Assembly: GCF_003584125.1 (NCBI RefSeq)
Contig: NZ_QXFL01000001.1
Coordinates: 496,001-560,000 of the forward strand
Length of the DNA: 64,000 bases
Source: Aurantiacibacter zhengii
Lineage (GTDB): Bacteria; Pseudomonadota; Alphaproteobacteria; Sphingomonadales; Sphingomonadaceae
Reading direction: 5' to 3'
Shown here: positions 37,080 through 45,046 of the stretch, in pieces
Layout: the number at the start of each line of letters is the position of its first letter
Numbering within the stretch: position 1 is the first letter of the stretch
Notes under the pieces: generated by a model
Told to the model about the DNA's origin: nothing
The model's input: the letters and a program-made list of their open reading frames with translations, nothing else
Database searches by the model: none
Translations under genes and position numbers: made by a program

Positions 37080-38393
37080 ATGTGGCTGCTGGACAAGATG
37101 CTGAAAAAACTGATCCGGGCGGGCAAGCTCGTGATCACCGACTACGACGGCAAGGTTTACGAATACGGTCCGGGCGGTGACGTGAACGGCGAATACGGCG
37201 AGCCGATCAAGGTGCGCCTGACGGACAGGAAGGCCAGCAGCCATATCGCCCGCTATCCGCAGGTCGGCGCGGGTGAAGCCTACATGTGGGGCTGGCTTGT
37301 CGTCGAAGAACCCCACGATATCCGTGACATGGTGCTGTATGTTACCAGCCAGGCGAAAGTGCACGGCGACAAGGCCCTGCAGCCACAGGGCACTCTGAAA
37401 CGCCTGGCGCAGAAGACCGCGGCGAAGATCGACAGCGTCAACCTGAAAACCAAGGCGCGCAAGAACGCGGAGCACACCTACAACCTGACGCGGCGCCTGT
37501 ACGAGCTGTTCCTCGACGAGGACCGGCAGTACACCATGGGTTACTACCGCGACACGTCGAACTCGCTGGAGAAGGCGCAGCTCGACAAGAAGGCGCATAT
37601 CGCGGCCAAGATGTACATGCAGCAGGCGCGCGAGATGGATCGCCCGCTGCGTGTGCTGGATATCGGCTGCGGCTGGGGCGGTCTCGCGCTTTATCTCAAC
37701 AAGCATTACGGCGCGGAGGTACTCGGCGTGGCGCTGGCACCAGACCAGATCGCCTTCTGCAAGGAGCGCGCGAAGGAAGCGGGTGTCTCCGACAAGGTGA
37801 AGTTCGCGCTGATGGATTATCGCGACGTGGAAGGCACGTTCGACCGGATCAGCTCTGTCGGCCTGCTAGAGCATGTCGGCACTCCGCACTACCCTGAATT
37901 CATGAAGAAAACGCACGAGCTGCTCGCGCCAAAGGGCGTGATGTTCAGCCACTGCTGCGGGCGCGCGGGCCCTCCAGGCTTCACCGACGCCTGGACGCGC
38001 AAATACATCTTCCCCGGCGGCTATATCCCGGCCCTGTCCGAACTGGTGACAGAGAGCGAGAAGGCTGGCTGGCAGGTCATGGATGTGGAGGCCATGCGCT
38101 TCCATTACAGCCACACGCTGGAGGAATGGTACAACCGCACCACCATGCACGAGGAAGAGCTGGTCGAGCTATACGACGAGGAATTCTTCCGCATGTGGCA
38201 GTTCTACCTTGCCGGGGCAGAGCAGAGCTTCCGTCACGGCACGCTGGTGAACTGGCAGATCCAGTACGTGAAGGAACGCGATGCCATCCCGATGACGGGT
38301 GATTACGTTTACGAGGAAAGCGCCCGCCTGCGTGACGTGGAAAAGCCGCCGCGCTGGCACCTCGACCCTGCGCTGAAGGAAGCGGCAGAATAA
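37080..38393 (+). CDS. Cyclopropane-fatty-acid synthase homologue, divergent
   Basis: The 437-residue protein has the CFA-synthase layout: N-terminal domain, SAM motif VLDIGCGWGGLALYLNKHYG (about 198-217), SVGLLEHVG and RKYIFPGGYIPALSEL. Compared with the next gene, the substrate-site segment HYD and YSCAYW is replaced by HTYN and YTMGYY, so the active-site cysteine is missing and the bicarbonate-pocket region differs. The Glu of LLEHVG, the His in FSHCCG and the Tyr of EEWYN are kept. It may use another lipid or do another SAM-dependent change. ATG 37080 starts MWLLDKMLKKL. It is 16 bases before the second copy. Confidence 0.85.
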   Translation: MWLLDKMLKKLIRAGKLVITDYDGKVYEYGPGGDVNGEYGEPIKVRLTDRKASSHIARYPQVGAGEAYMWGWLVVEEPHDIRDMVLYVTSQAKVHGDKALQPQGTLKRLAQKTAAKIDSVNLKTKARKNAEHTYNLTRRLYELFLDEDRQYTMGYYRDTSNSLEKAQLDKKAHIAAKMYMQQAREMDRPLRVLDIGCGWGGLALYLNKHYGAEVLGVALAPDQIAFCKERAKEAGVSDKVKFALMDYRDVEGTFDRISSVGLLEHVGTPHYPEFMKKTHELLAPKGVMFSHCCGRAGPPGFTDAWTRKYIFPGGYIPALSELVTESEKAGWQVMDVEAMRFHYSHTLEEWYNRTTMHEEELVELYDEEFFRMWQFYLAGAEQSFRHGTLVNWQIQYVKERDAIPMTGDYVYEESARLRDVEKPPRWHLDPALKEAAE

Positions 38394-38409
38394 GACCCGA
38401 GGAATAAGA

Positions 38410-39657
38410 ATGAGCCAGACCCTGATCGACCGGCTGATCGGCAAGGCTATCACGCACGGCACGCTGAAGCTGACCCTGCACGATGGCCGCACCTCCACCT
38501 ACGGCACGCCGCATCCAGACTATCCCGATGTCGAAATCCGCCTCGCCGACAGCAAGGTGATCCGCGACATCGCGTTGGATACCAAGCTGGGCGTGGGTGA
38601 GGCCTACATGGATGGCCGCATCATCATAGAGCGCGGCGGGATCATGGAATTGATCGAACTGGCGCGGCGCAACGCCCCTTGGGAGGCGAAGGGCGGCTTC
38701 GGCCGGACTGCGCCTCATCGCAAGGTCCTGAAGCGCCTCGCCTACATCAAGGACAGCGTGAACAACCCCTTCAGTTCGAAGGACAATGTCGCGCATCACT
38801 ACGATATCGGCAACGATCTCTACAAGCTGATGCTGGATCCCGAACACATGCAGTATTCGTGCGCCTACTGGCCGCGCGACGGCATGACGCTGGGCGAGGC
38901 GCAGGAGGCGAAGCTGGCCCATATCGCCGCCAAGCTGATGCTTGAGCCGGGCAACCACGTGCTGGATATCGGCTGCGGCTGGGGCGGCATGGCGATTTTC
39001 CTTGCCAGCCGTACCGACGTGAAAGTGACGGGGATCACGCTGAGCGAGGAACAGCTTGCCCTCGCCCGCGAAAGGGCCGAGGCCGCGGGCGTTTCCGACA
39101 GGGTGACGTTCAAGCTGGTCGACTACCGCGACCTTGCCGCACGCGGCGAGACATACGACCGCATCGTTTCTGTCGGCATGTTCGAGCATGTCGGCGTGCC
39201 GCAGTACGAGACGTTCTATCGCGATTGCGCCCGGATGCTGAGCGGCGACGGGGTAATGCTGCTGCACACCATCGGTCGCTTCGGCAGCCCGGTGGCGGCA
39301 GAGGCCTTCACGCGCAAGTATATCTTCCCCGGAGGCCATATCCCTGCGCTCAGCCAGATGATGGAAGCCAGCCAGAAAGTGCGCCTGATGGCGACCGACG
39401 TGGAAGTGCTGCGCGTGCATTACGCCAAGACGCTGCGCGAATGGTATGCCAGGTGCATGGAACATCGCGAGAAGATCGTCGCGATGTTCGACGAGCGGTT
39501 CTTCCGCATGTGGACCTACTACCTTGCGGCAGCGACATCGACGTTCGAATGGGGCGGACTGTGCAATTTTCAGGTGCAGTACAGCCGCAACCGCTACGCC
39601 CTCCCCCTTACGCGTGACTACATCGAAGAGGCCGAGCGCAAGCTGCTTGCTACCTGA
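38410..39657 (+). CDS. cfa: Cyclopropane-fatty-acyl-phospholipid synthase
   Basis: The 415-residue protein is a canonical CFA synthase: NVAHHYDIGNDLYKLMLDPE, the active-site segment QYSCAYWPRDGM, SAM motif VLDIGCGWGGMAIFLASR, SVGMFEHVG, LLHTIGRFG, KYIFPGGHIPALS and LREWYARC. It transfers a methylene group from SAM to unsaturated phospholipid chains at the inner membrane. It lies 16 bases after its divergent homologue and four bases before a MATE exporter gene, so the three genes form an operon. AGGA precedes ATG 38410. Confidence 0.95.
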   Translation: MSQTLIDRLIGKAITHGTLKLTLHDGRTSTYGTPHPDYPDVEIRLADSKVIRDIALDTKLGVGEAYMDGRIIIERGGIMELIELARRNAPWEAKGGFGRTAPHRKVLKRLAYIKDSVNNPFSSKDNVAHHYDIGNDLYKLMLDPEHMQYSCAYWPRDGMTLGEAQEAKLAHIAAKLMLEPGNHVLDIGCGWGGMAIFLASRTDVKVTGITLSEEQLALARERAEAAGVSDRVTFKLVDYRDLAARGETYDRIVSVGMFEHVGVPQYETFYRDCARMLSGDGVMLLHTIGRFGSPVAAEAFTRKYIFPGGHIPALSQMMEASQKVRLMATDVEVLRVHYAKTLREWYARCMEHREKIVAMFDERFFRMWTYYLAAATSTFEWGGLCNFQVQYSRNRYALPLTRDYIEEAERKLLAT

Positions 39658-39660
39658 CGC

Positions 39661-41010
39661 GTGAGCACGTCGTCGCCCCTCACCCGCCGCGCAATCTTTT
39701 CGCAGGCCTGGCCGATCATGCTCGGGCAGGCCTCGGTGCCGCTGGTCGGCATTGTCGATACCGCCGTGATCGGCCGGACCGGGGATGCGACAGCGCTGGC
39801 GGGCGTGGCGCTGGGCGCGACGATCATCACGCTGGTGTTCTGGACTTTCGGCTTCCTGCGCATGGGCATGACCGGGCTGACCGCCCAGGCGCAGGGATCG
39901 GGCGACCGCGCAGAAGTGGAGGCTTTGCTGCTGCGCGCTCTCGCCATCGGTCTCGGTCTCGGCTTCATTCTGCTGGCGGCGAGCTGGCCGATCCGCGAGG
40001 CAGCACTGGCGGTGATGAGCGGAACGCCGCCGGTCGATGCCGAGGCTTCCGGCTATATGCAGGGCCGCTTTATCGGCGCGCCTGCCGCCCTCGCCGTCTA
40101 TGCCATCAATGGCTGGCTGCTGGGCCTTGGCCGCACGCGAGAGGCGCTGGCGCTGCAGATCGCGATGAACCTGGCCAATATCGGGCTCGACGTGTGGTTT
40201 GTCTGGGGCATGGGGTTAAGCGCGTTCGGCGTCGGGTTGGGGACCGCCTGCGCGGAGCTTATCGCGCTTGCCCTGGGTCTCCTGATCGTCGCGCGTGTGG
40301 CGGGTGCCGGCGTGCTCGCCATCGTTTCCCGCACACCGCGCAGACTGCTGACGGACCGGGCCCGCCTGACGAAGCTGTTCGCTGTCAACCGCGACATCAT
40401 GATCCGCACTGTCGCCCTGCTCATCCTTTTCACATGGTTTGCCAATTCGGGCGCACGCCTGGGGGCGGCGACGCTGGCGGCGAACCACGTTCTGCTACAG
40501 TTCGTCAGCTTCGCCGCCTTCATCCTCGATGCCTTCGCCTTCACGGCGGAAGAGCGCGTGGGTAGCGCCTATGGTCGGGGTGATCGAGATCGGTTCCTGC
40601 GTGCGATACGCTTGACCGGCGAATTCTCGCTCCTGAGCGGCGCCGCGCTGGCAGTCTGCTTCCTGCTTTTGGGAGGCCCGCTCATCGATTTTCTCACGAC
40701 GGATGCGCAGGTACGCGACACCGCGAGAGCATTCCTGCCCTATGCCGCGCTGATACCGCTCATCGGGATGCCCAGCTATATGATGGACGGCGTCTTCATC
40801 GGCACGACCCGCGGACGGGCGTTGCGCAATGCCGGTGTCGCCGCCACGGCAATCTATATCGGCATCGACTTGCTGCTGCGTCCCTATGACAACACCGGCG
40901 TTTGGATTGCGATGACGGCCAGCTACCTCTTGCGCGCAGGTGGGCTGGCATTGTATTTCCCCGGCCTGCTCAAGGATATCCGCCAGTCAGAGGCCAAGAC
41001 ACCCGTATGA
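39661..41010 (+). CDS. MATE-family efflux transporter (DinF type)
   Basis: The 449-residue protein has about twelve membrane segments in two related halves, with PIMLGQASVPLVGIVDTAVIG at the start (given from Pro), LGLGRTREALALQIAMNLAN in the middle and NSGARLGAATLAANHVLL in the second half, which matches the DinF-like branch of MATE exporters. These exchange Na+ or H+ for organic cations. The start is GTG 39661, four bases after the CFA synthase stop codon. Substrate unknown. Confidence 0.9.
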   Translation: MSTSSPLTRRAIFSQAWPIMLGQASVPLVGIVDTAVIGRTGDATALAGVALGATIITLVFWTFGFLRMGMTGLTAQAQGSGDRAEVEALLLRALAIGLGLGFILLAASWPIREAALAVMSGTPPVDAEASGYMQGRFIGAPAALAVYAINGWLLGLGRTREALALQIAMNLANIGLDVWFVWGMGLSAFGVGLGTACAELIALALGLLIVARVAGAGVLAIVSRTPRRLLTDRARLTKLFAVNRDIMIRTVALLILFTWFANSGARLGAATLAANHVLLQFVSFAAFILDAFAFTAEERVGSAYGRGDRDRFLRAIRLTGEFSLLSGAALAVCFLLLGGPLIDFLTTDAQVRDTARAFLPYAALIPLIGMPSYMMDGVFIGTTRGRALRNAGVAATAIYIGIDLLLRPYDNTGVWIAMTASYLLRAGGLALYFPGLLKDIRQSEAKTPV

Positions 41011-41564
41011 TCCGCAATCCGCTGCCCCGCCTCTTCACCCGCGCCCTTACCGCCCTGATGCTGGTGCTGGCGACAATGAGCCTGGCCACACCCGCGCAGG
41101 CCGATGTGCAGGTCTCGTTTCATTCCTTCAATGGATCGGTTCTCTGGGGTCGCTACCCGCACACCTTCGTCGTGCTGGAAGGCGAGCTTGCGGACGGGAC
41201 GAGAGTGAATGCGAACTATGGCTTCTCGGCCCGCTACACATCTCAGGCAATTGCCTCGGGCCCGGCGGAGCACATGATCATGACGGAGACCGAGCGCACC
41301 ATCGCGGCGACCAATCGGCACTTCACGGTCACGGTAACGGACCAGCAGTACCGCCGCCTGCTGGCCACCGTACTAGCCTGGCGCGACTACCCCGGCGAGT
41401 ATTACGACCTCGACGAGAACAACTGCATCCACTTTGTCGCTGCGCTGGCCCGCGTGGTGGGTCTGGATGCCGACGTACCCGACGAATACCTCCGCCGACC
41501 GAAGGCCTGGCTGAACTATATCGGCAAAAAGAACCCGCAGCTGCGGGCGCGCGAAATTCCCTGA
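41007..41564 (+). CDS. Secreted protein, possible permuted papain-fold (NlpC-like) hydrolase
   Basis: The 185-residue product has a signal peptide (LTALMLVLATMSLATPAQA) and is coupled to the MATE gene by ATGA. It has a His in GRYPHTFVVLEGEL and a later Cys in DENNCIHFVAALARVVG. A His followed by a Cys in an alpha/beta protein of this size is the order found in circularly permuted NlpC/P60-like amidases, but I cannot be sure of homology. Probably periplasmic. Confidence 0.7.
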   Translation: MIRNPLPRLFTRALTALMLVLATMSLATPAQADVQVSFHSFNGSVLWGRYPHTFVVLEGELADGTRVNANYGFSARYTSQAIASGPAEHMIMTETERTIAATNRHFTVTVTDQQYRRLLATVLAWRDYPGEYYDLDENNCIHFVAALARVVGLDADVPDEYLRRPKAWLNYIGKKNPQLRAREIP

Positions 41565-41639
41565 TCGCTACTCCCGTTTGCCGTAAGCGGAATGCGCTGC
41601 TAACCGCCGCGGCGCAATTTTCTTCAACGGGATTCGTCC

Positions 41640-42854
41640 ATGTCCGAAATCAAACGCGTCGTTCTCGCCTATTCCGGCGGCCTTGATACCAGCGTCATCG
41701 CCAAGTGGCTGGAGACGGAGCGCGGCCTGGAAGTCGTGACGTTCACCGCCGATCTGGGCCAGGGCGAGGAAATCGAACCCGCCCGCGCCAAGGCACGCGC
41801 CATGGGCATTCCGGACAAACACATCTTCATCGAGGACGTGCGCGAGGAATTCGTCAGTGACTTCGTCTTTCCCATGATGCGCGCCAATGCGCGCTACGAA
41901 GGCGACTACCTGCTTGGCACTTCCATCGCCCGACCCCTGATTTCCAAGCGTCTGGTGGAGATCGCTCACGAGACCGGCGCCGATGCGATTGCACACGGCG
42001 CTACCGGCAAGGGCAATGACCAGGTGCGCTTCGAACTGTCTGCCTACGCGCTTGACCCGAATATCAAGGTCATCGCCCCCTGGCGCGAGTGGGATCTGAC
42101 CAGCCGAACGGCATTGATCGCCTGGGCTGAGGCGCACCAGATCGCCGTGCCGAAGGACAAGCGCGGCGAGAGCCCCTTTTCTACCGACGCCAACCTTCTG
42201 CACACCTCTTCCGAAGGCAAGGTGCTGGAGGATCCGTGGGAGGAGACGCCCGACTACGTTTACTCTCGCACCGACCATCCGGAAGAGGCGCCCAACACCC
42301 CGGAATACATCACGATCGAATTCGAGAAGGGTGACGGCGTTGCGCTGAACGGCGATGCGATGAGCCCTGCCACGCTGCTGGCCGCGCTCAACGACCTTGG
42401 CCGCAAGCACGGCATCGGCCGGCTAGACCTCGTCGAGAACCGCTTCGTGGGCATGAAATCACGCGGGATGTACGAAACACCCGGCGGCGAAATCTATGCC
42501 CGCGCCCATCGCGGTATAGAGCAGATCACTCTCGATCGCGGAGCCGCCCACCTCAAGGACGAGTTGATGCCGAAGTATGCAGAACTCATCTACAACGGGT
42601 TCTGGTTCAGCCCGGAGCGCGAGATGCTGCAGGCCGCCATCGACCTCAGCCAGGAAAAGGTGGCGGGCACCGTCCGGTTGAAGCTCTACAAGGGCAACGC
42701 GATGGTCGTGGGCCGCAAGTCGCCCAATTCGCTGTATTCGGAAGCGCACGTCACCTTCGAGGACGATGCCGGCGCCTATGACCAGGCCGATGCCGCAGGC
42801 TTTATAAAGTTGAACGCCCTGCGGCTGCGACTGCTTGCTCAGCGGGATCGTTGA
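41640..42854 (+). CDS. argG: Argininosuccinate synthase
   Basis: The 404-residue protein is ArgG: the P-loop [47 protein letters not shown] and [15 protein letters not shown]. It joins citrulline and aspartate with ATP in the arginine pathway, in the cytosol. ATG 41640 gives the family-typical start [14 protein letters not shown]. It is monocistronic; a long unusual non-coding region follows it. Confidence 0.98.
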   Translation: MSEIKRVVLAYSGGLDTSVIAKWLETERGLEVVTFTADLGQGEEIEPARAKARAMGIPDKHIFIEDVREEFVSDFVFPMMRANARYEGDYLLGTSIARPLISKRLVEIAHETGADAIAHGATGKGNDQVRFELSAYALDPNIKVIAPWREWDLTSRTALIAWAEAHQIAVPKDKRGESPFSTDANLLHTSSEGKVLEDPWEETPDYVYSRTDHPEEAPNTPEYITIEFEKGDGVALNGDAMSPATLLAALNDLGRKHGIGRLDLVENRFVGMKSRGMYETPGGEIYARAHRGIEQITLDRGAAHLKDELMPKYAELIYNGFWFSPEREMLQAAIDLSQEKVAGTVRLKLYKGNAMVVGRKSPNSLYSEAHVTFEDDAGAYDQADAAGFIKLNALRLRLLAQRDR

Positions 42855-42924
42855 CCGGAAATCGCGTCCTCCATGCTGCATTCGCGAGAAAACCGGGGAT
42901 AGTTTCGCCTGTTACGCCGAGCTG

Positions 42925-42977
42925 TTGACTTATCCACCCTTGTCCACTGGCATTTCGCTCGAAAGTGGATAAGTCGA
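42925..42977. promoter_or_regulatory. Inverted pair of DnaA-like boxes
   Basis: TTGACTTATCCAC (42925-42937) and its near-perfect inverted copy (42965-42977, 12 of 13 bases) face each other across 27 bases. Each contains TTATCCAC, eight of nine bases of the DnaA box consensus TTATCCACA; TGTCCACTG at 42941 is a weaker third. The element lies between argG and the structured region that precedes rlpA. Confidence 0.5.
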
Positions 42978-43099
42978 CCATCGCGCCCTTGCCCGACTCG
43001 GCCCCTGCGCGCATTCTCAATTTATCGAGAGCGAAGACGGATTAGCTCCCTGGATCGCCTGCCGAATCAGGAAGACGAAAACCGAAGCGAACTCGACGC
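42978..43099. other. Non-coding spacer before the structured region
   Basis: No gene is seen here. It contains a small hairpin CCTG-CCGAAT-CAGG near 43059-43072 and may hold the promoter of the RNA proposed at 43100-43497, but no clear -35/-10 pair stands out. Confidence 0.4.
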
Positions 43100-43497
43100 G
43101 ATGACAGTGTCATTGCGGAGTAGGAACGGGACAGCGGAGCCTTCGGGCAACACCATCCCGGACTGTTGAGACCGCGAAGACCTATCATCGGATGGCCGGA
43201 GTATTGGACCCCGGTGTCAATGGTTCACGGCGCAGCTTGCTGCACAGCGGACCGCTCGAGACACCAGGGTAACAGCCCCGGCTCGGACAGGCAGCCAGAC
43301 CTGTCGGGAGTGGCCTTGTGCCCCCTGACTGTCCAGGCACCGGTTCGGCACCGGCGCGAGCGCCGGGCGACATATCCTGATGGCCAAACCCTTCGGGGGG
43401 AGGAACAGATGGAGACACGCCAGGCGATAAGCGTTTCTTCGGAAACCCACCGCCGGTGAGAGTGGGGTCGGTAGCAATACCGACCCCATTTTCGTTT
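43100..43497 (+). ncRNA. Candidate structured non-coding RNA of unknown family
   Basis: This stretch lacks a convincing reading frame but is packed with short perfect hairpins with stable tetraloops: GCC-TTCG-GGC (43140), GCAG-CTTG-CTGC (43233), GACAGG with CCTGTC (43285), CCGGCG-CGAG-CGCCGG (43351), CCC-TTCG-GGG (43390) and GTTTC-TTCG-GAAAC (43433). A ten-position outer stem pairs 43209-43218 with 43259-43268 apart from one mismatch. It ends in a perfect rho-independent terminator. I found no hallmark of tmRNA, RNase P, SRP or 6S RNA. The 5' end is a guess. It could also be a long leader for rlpA, 147 bases downstream. Confidence 0.55.
43463..43497 (+). terminator. Strong rho-independent terminator
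   Basis: A perfect 11-bp stem (TGGGGTCGGTA with TACCGACCCCA) closed by a GCAA tetraloop and followed by TTTTCGTTT. It lies 600 bases after argG and 147 bases before rlpA, with no protein gene in between, so a transcript other than an mRNA of a visible gene must end here. Confidence 0.93.
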
Positions 43498-43643
43498 ATC
43501 CGGCCAAAATTGTCGAGCCGTTCCCTAAGCGCGATGCAGTTCGTCGCATTTTCGCCCCATTTCACGGTAAGCCGCCCCGCCGAAGCGGCTACCTCCCGCC
43601 CAGGGACTCGGTGTTTTAACCGCATTGGGCTATCTCAGCCGCC
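43498..43643. other. Upstream region of rlpA
   Basis: A 146-base gap without a gene. It contains TTTTAACC at 43614-43621, a CtrA-like half-site, and otherwise only the presumed rlpA promoter. Confidence 0.4.
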
Positions 43644-44225
43644 ATGGACGGGACAAATCCCAATCGCGCTATTACGCGCTGGCTGGCGCCTGTTGCTGCC
43701 TTGATACTGCTAGGCGGCGGCGGCATCGGCCTTGCGCAGGACGCGCCTGTCGGCACGCAGATGTCTGCCGACCTTGCTCCTGCCGCTAGGCAGGATCAGC
43801 CTGCGTTCCAGCCCAGCGAGCAGGCGCAGTTCGAAACCGCCTTTGCGCGCTTCGATACGCCGGCGGAGCCTGCCCTGCCCGATCACGCGGTGGACATTAC
43901 CACTATCGAGCCTGCCGAGCCGAGCGCCACTCCTATCGGGCCCGGCGTTGCGAGCTACTACGGCCGTCGCTTTCACGGTCGCCCTACGGCGAGCGGGGAA
44001 GCGTTCGACATGAACGACCTTACCGCCGCCCACAAGACGCTGCCCTTCGGCAGCCGCGTGCGGGTGACGAACCCGCGCAACGGTGCCTCCGTCGTCGTAC
44101 GGGTCAATGATCGCGGACCGTTCACGCGGGGGCGGGACATCGACCTGTCGCGCGCTGCGGCGGAGCAGATCGGCATCGTGCGTTCGGGCCATGGCCGGGT
44201 CGAGCTCGAGCTGCTCGACAACTAG
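43644..44225 (+). CDS. rlpA: RlpA-like septal lytic transglycosylase
   Basis: The 193-residue protein has an N-terminal membrane segment or signal peptide ([19 protein letters not shown]) and a C-terminal double-psi beta-barrel: [34 protein letters not shown] and [18 protein letters not shown], with the catalytic Asp in NDRGPF. RlpA cleaves peptide-free glycan strands at the septum. The SPOR domain that normally targets RlpA to the septum is absent, and there is no lipobox. It follows the candidate RNA and converges with the oxygenase gene three bases away. Confidence 0.9.
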   Translation: MDGTNPNRAITRWLAPVAALILLGGGGIGLAQDAPVGTQMSADLAPAARQDQPAFQPSEQAQFETAFARFDTPAEPALPDHAVDITTIEPAEPSATPIGPGVASYYGRRFHGRPTASGEAFDMNDLTAAHKTLPFGSRVRVTNPRNGASVVVRVNDRGPFTRGRDIDLSRAAAEQIGIVRSGHGRVELELLDN

Positions 44226-44228
44226 GCA

Positions 44229-44867
44229 CTACACCTCCAGTTCGCTCACATCGCGGAAGTTGCCGATCGTACCGCGCACGAAGGTGTTGAAGGCGATCGA
44301 GTGCCTGTCGACCTTGCCGGGGTTCGGCTCCACGTAATGATGCACCGCGCTGGAGAACAGCACCAGGTCGCCCTGTTTCGGCACCACGGCGTTGCGGGTG
44401 GTGTTGTAGATGTTGGTCCTGGCCTGATCGACCGCGAATTCCAGCTGGCGATAGCCGTTGTACCGCTCGAAGATCATATTGCCCGGCGGATCGGGCATCG
44501 GCGCGTAGTAGAGCGAGCCTGACACCACCGAGTTCGAATGCGTGTGCCCGTGCATCCCCACGCCGGGCGGATTGCGCAGCGCCCAGCTTTGCGTGACTTC
44601 CAGCTTTTGCGAGATCCCCATCACCTCCCGCGCAAAGGTGTCGAGCGCGGCGCGGACAGCTTCGGCCACGCTCGCCATTTCGGGGCGCCGGAACAGGTAC
44701 AGCTCGTCCGAGATGTGGTTCACCTGGTTCTCGTGCATCTTCAGCGCCTTGATGAATGCCACCTGCTTCGGGCTGATGGCATCGGCGATGTTGGTGACGA
44801 AGTACGGCTCCGCGAAGAGCGGCTTGACGGTGAACTCCCGCTGGTTCGCCTGTGCGACGCTGACCAT
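44229..44867 (-). CDS. 2-oxoglutarate/Fe(II)-dependent oxygenase family protein
   Basis: The 212-residue protein has an iron-binding arrangement: MHGHTHSNSVVSGSLYY, then QGDLVLFSSAVHHYVEPN and RHSIAFNTFVRG, with two histidines and the basic residue for 2-oxoglutarate. It resembles the group of putative 2OG-Fe(II) oxygenases found in cyanophages and alphaproteobacteria. Substrate unknown. ATG 44867 is the most family-like start; 33 further codons are open upstream. It converges with rlpA. Confidence 0.82.
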   Translation of the reverse strand: MVSVAQANQREFTVKPLFAEPYFVTNIADAISPKQVAFIKALKMHENQVNHISDELYLFRRPEMASVAEAVRAALDTFAREVMGISQKLEVTQSWALRNPPGVGMHGHTHSNSVVSGSLYYAPMPDPPGNMIFERYNGYRQLEFAVDQARTNIYNTTRNAVVPKQGDLVLFSSAVHHYVEPNPGKVDRHSIAFNTFVRGTIGNFRDVSELEV

Positions 44868-45046
44868 GGACTGCAGACCCCCCGGTGCTGTTGAACTGGT
44901 TGCCCACGATACAACAACAACCGTGCCGCCGATGCAAGGCCGCGTTTTCGCTTTTTCGCACAGCACAAGTCATGTTCGACAAGGGACTGCCATCGCCCGA
45001 CCAGCGACATATACGCCCGACCAACGACATTCGCACGCCCGCGCCG

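Noticed and set aside
43166-43459. 97-codon open frame in the argG-rlpA spacer
   Set aside because: No ribosome site, protein-like pattern or family; the DNA is dominated by hairpins better explained as RNA structure.
43100-43497. Structured region as tmRNA, RNase P RNA, SRP RNA or 6S RNA
   Set aside because: None of the hallmark sequences was found: no tag frame with a T-arm, no RNase P P4 core, no SRP GGAAGGAAGCAGCC-type loop.
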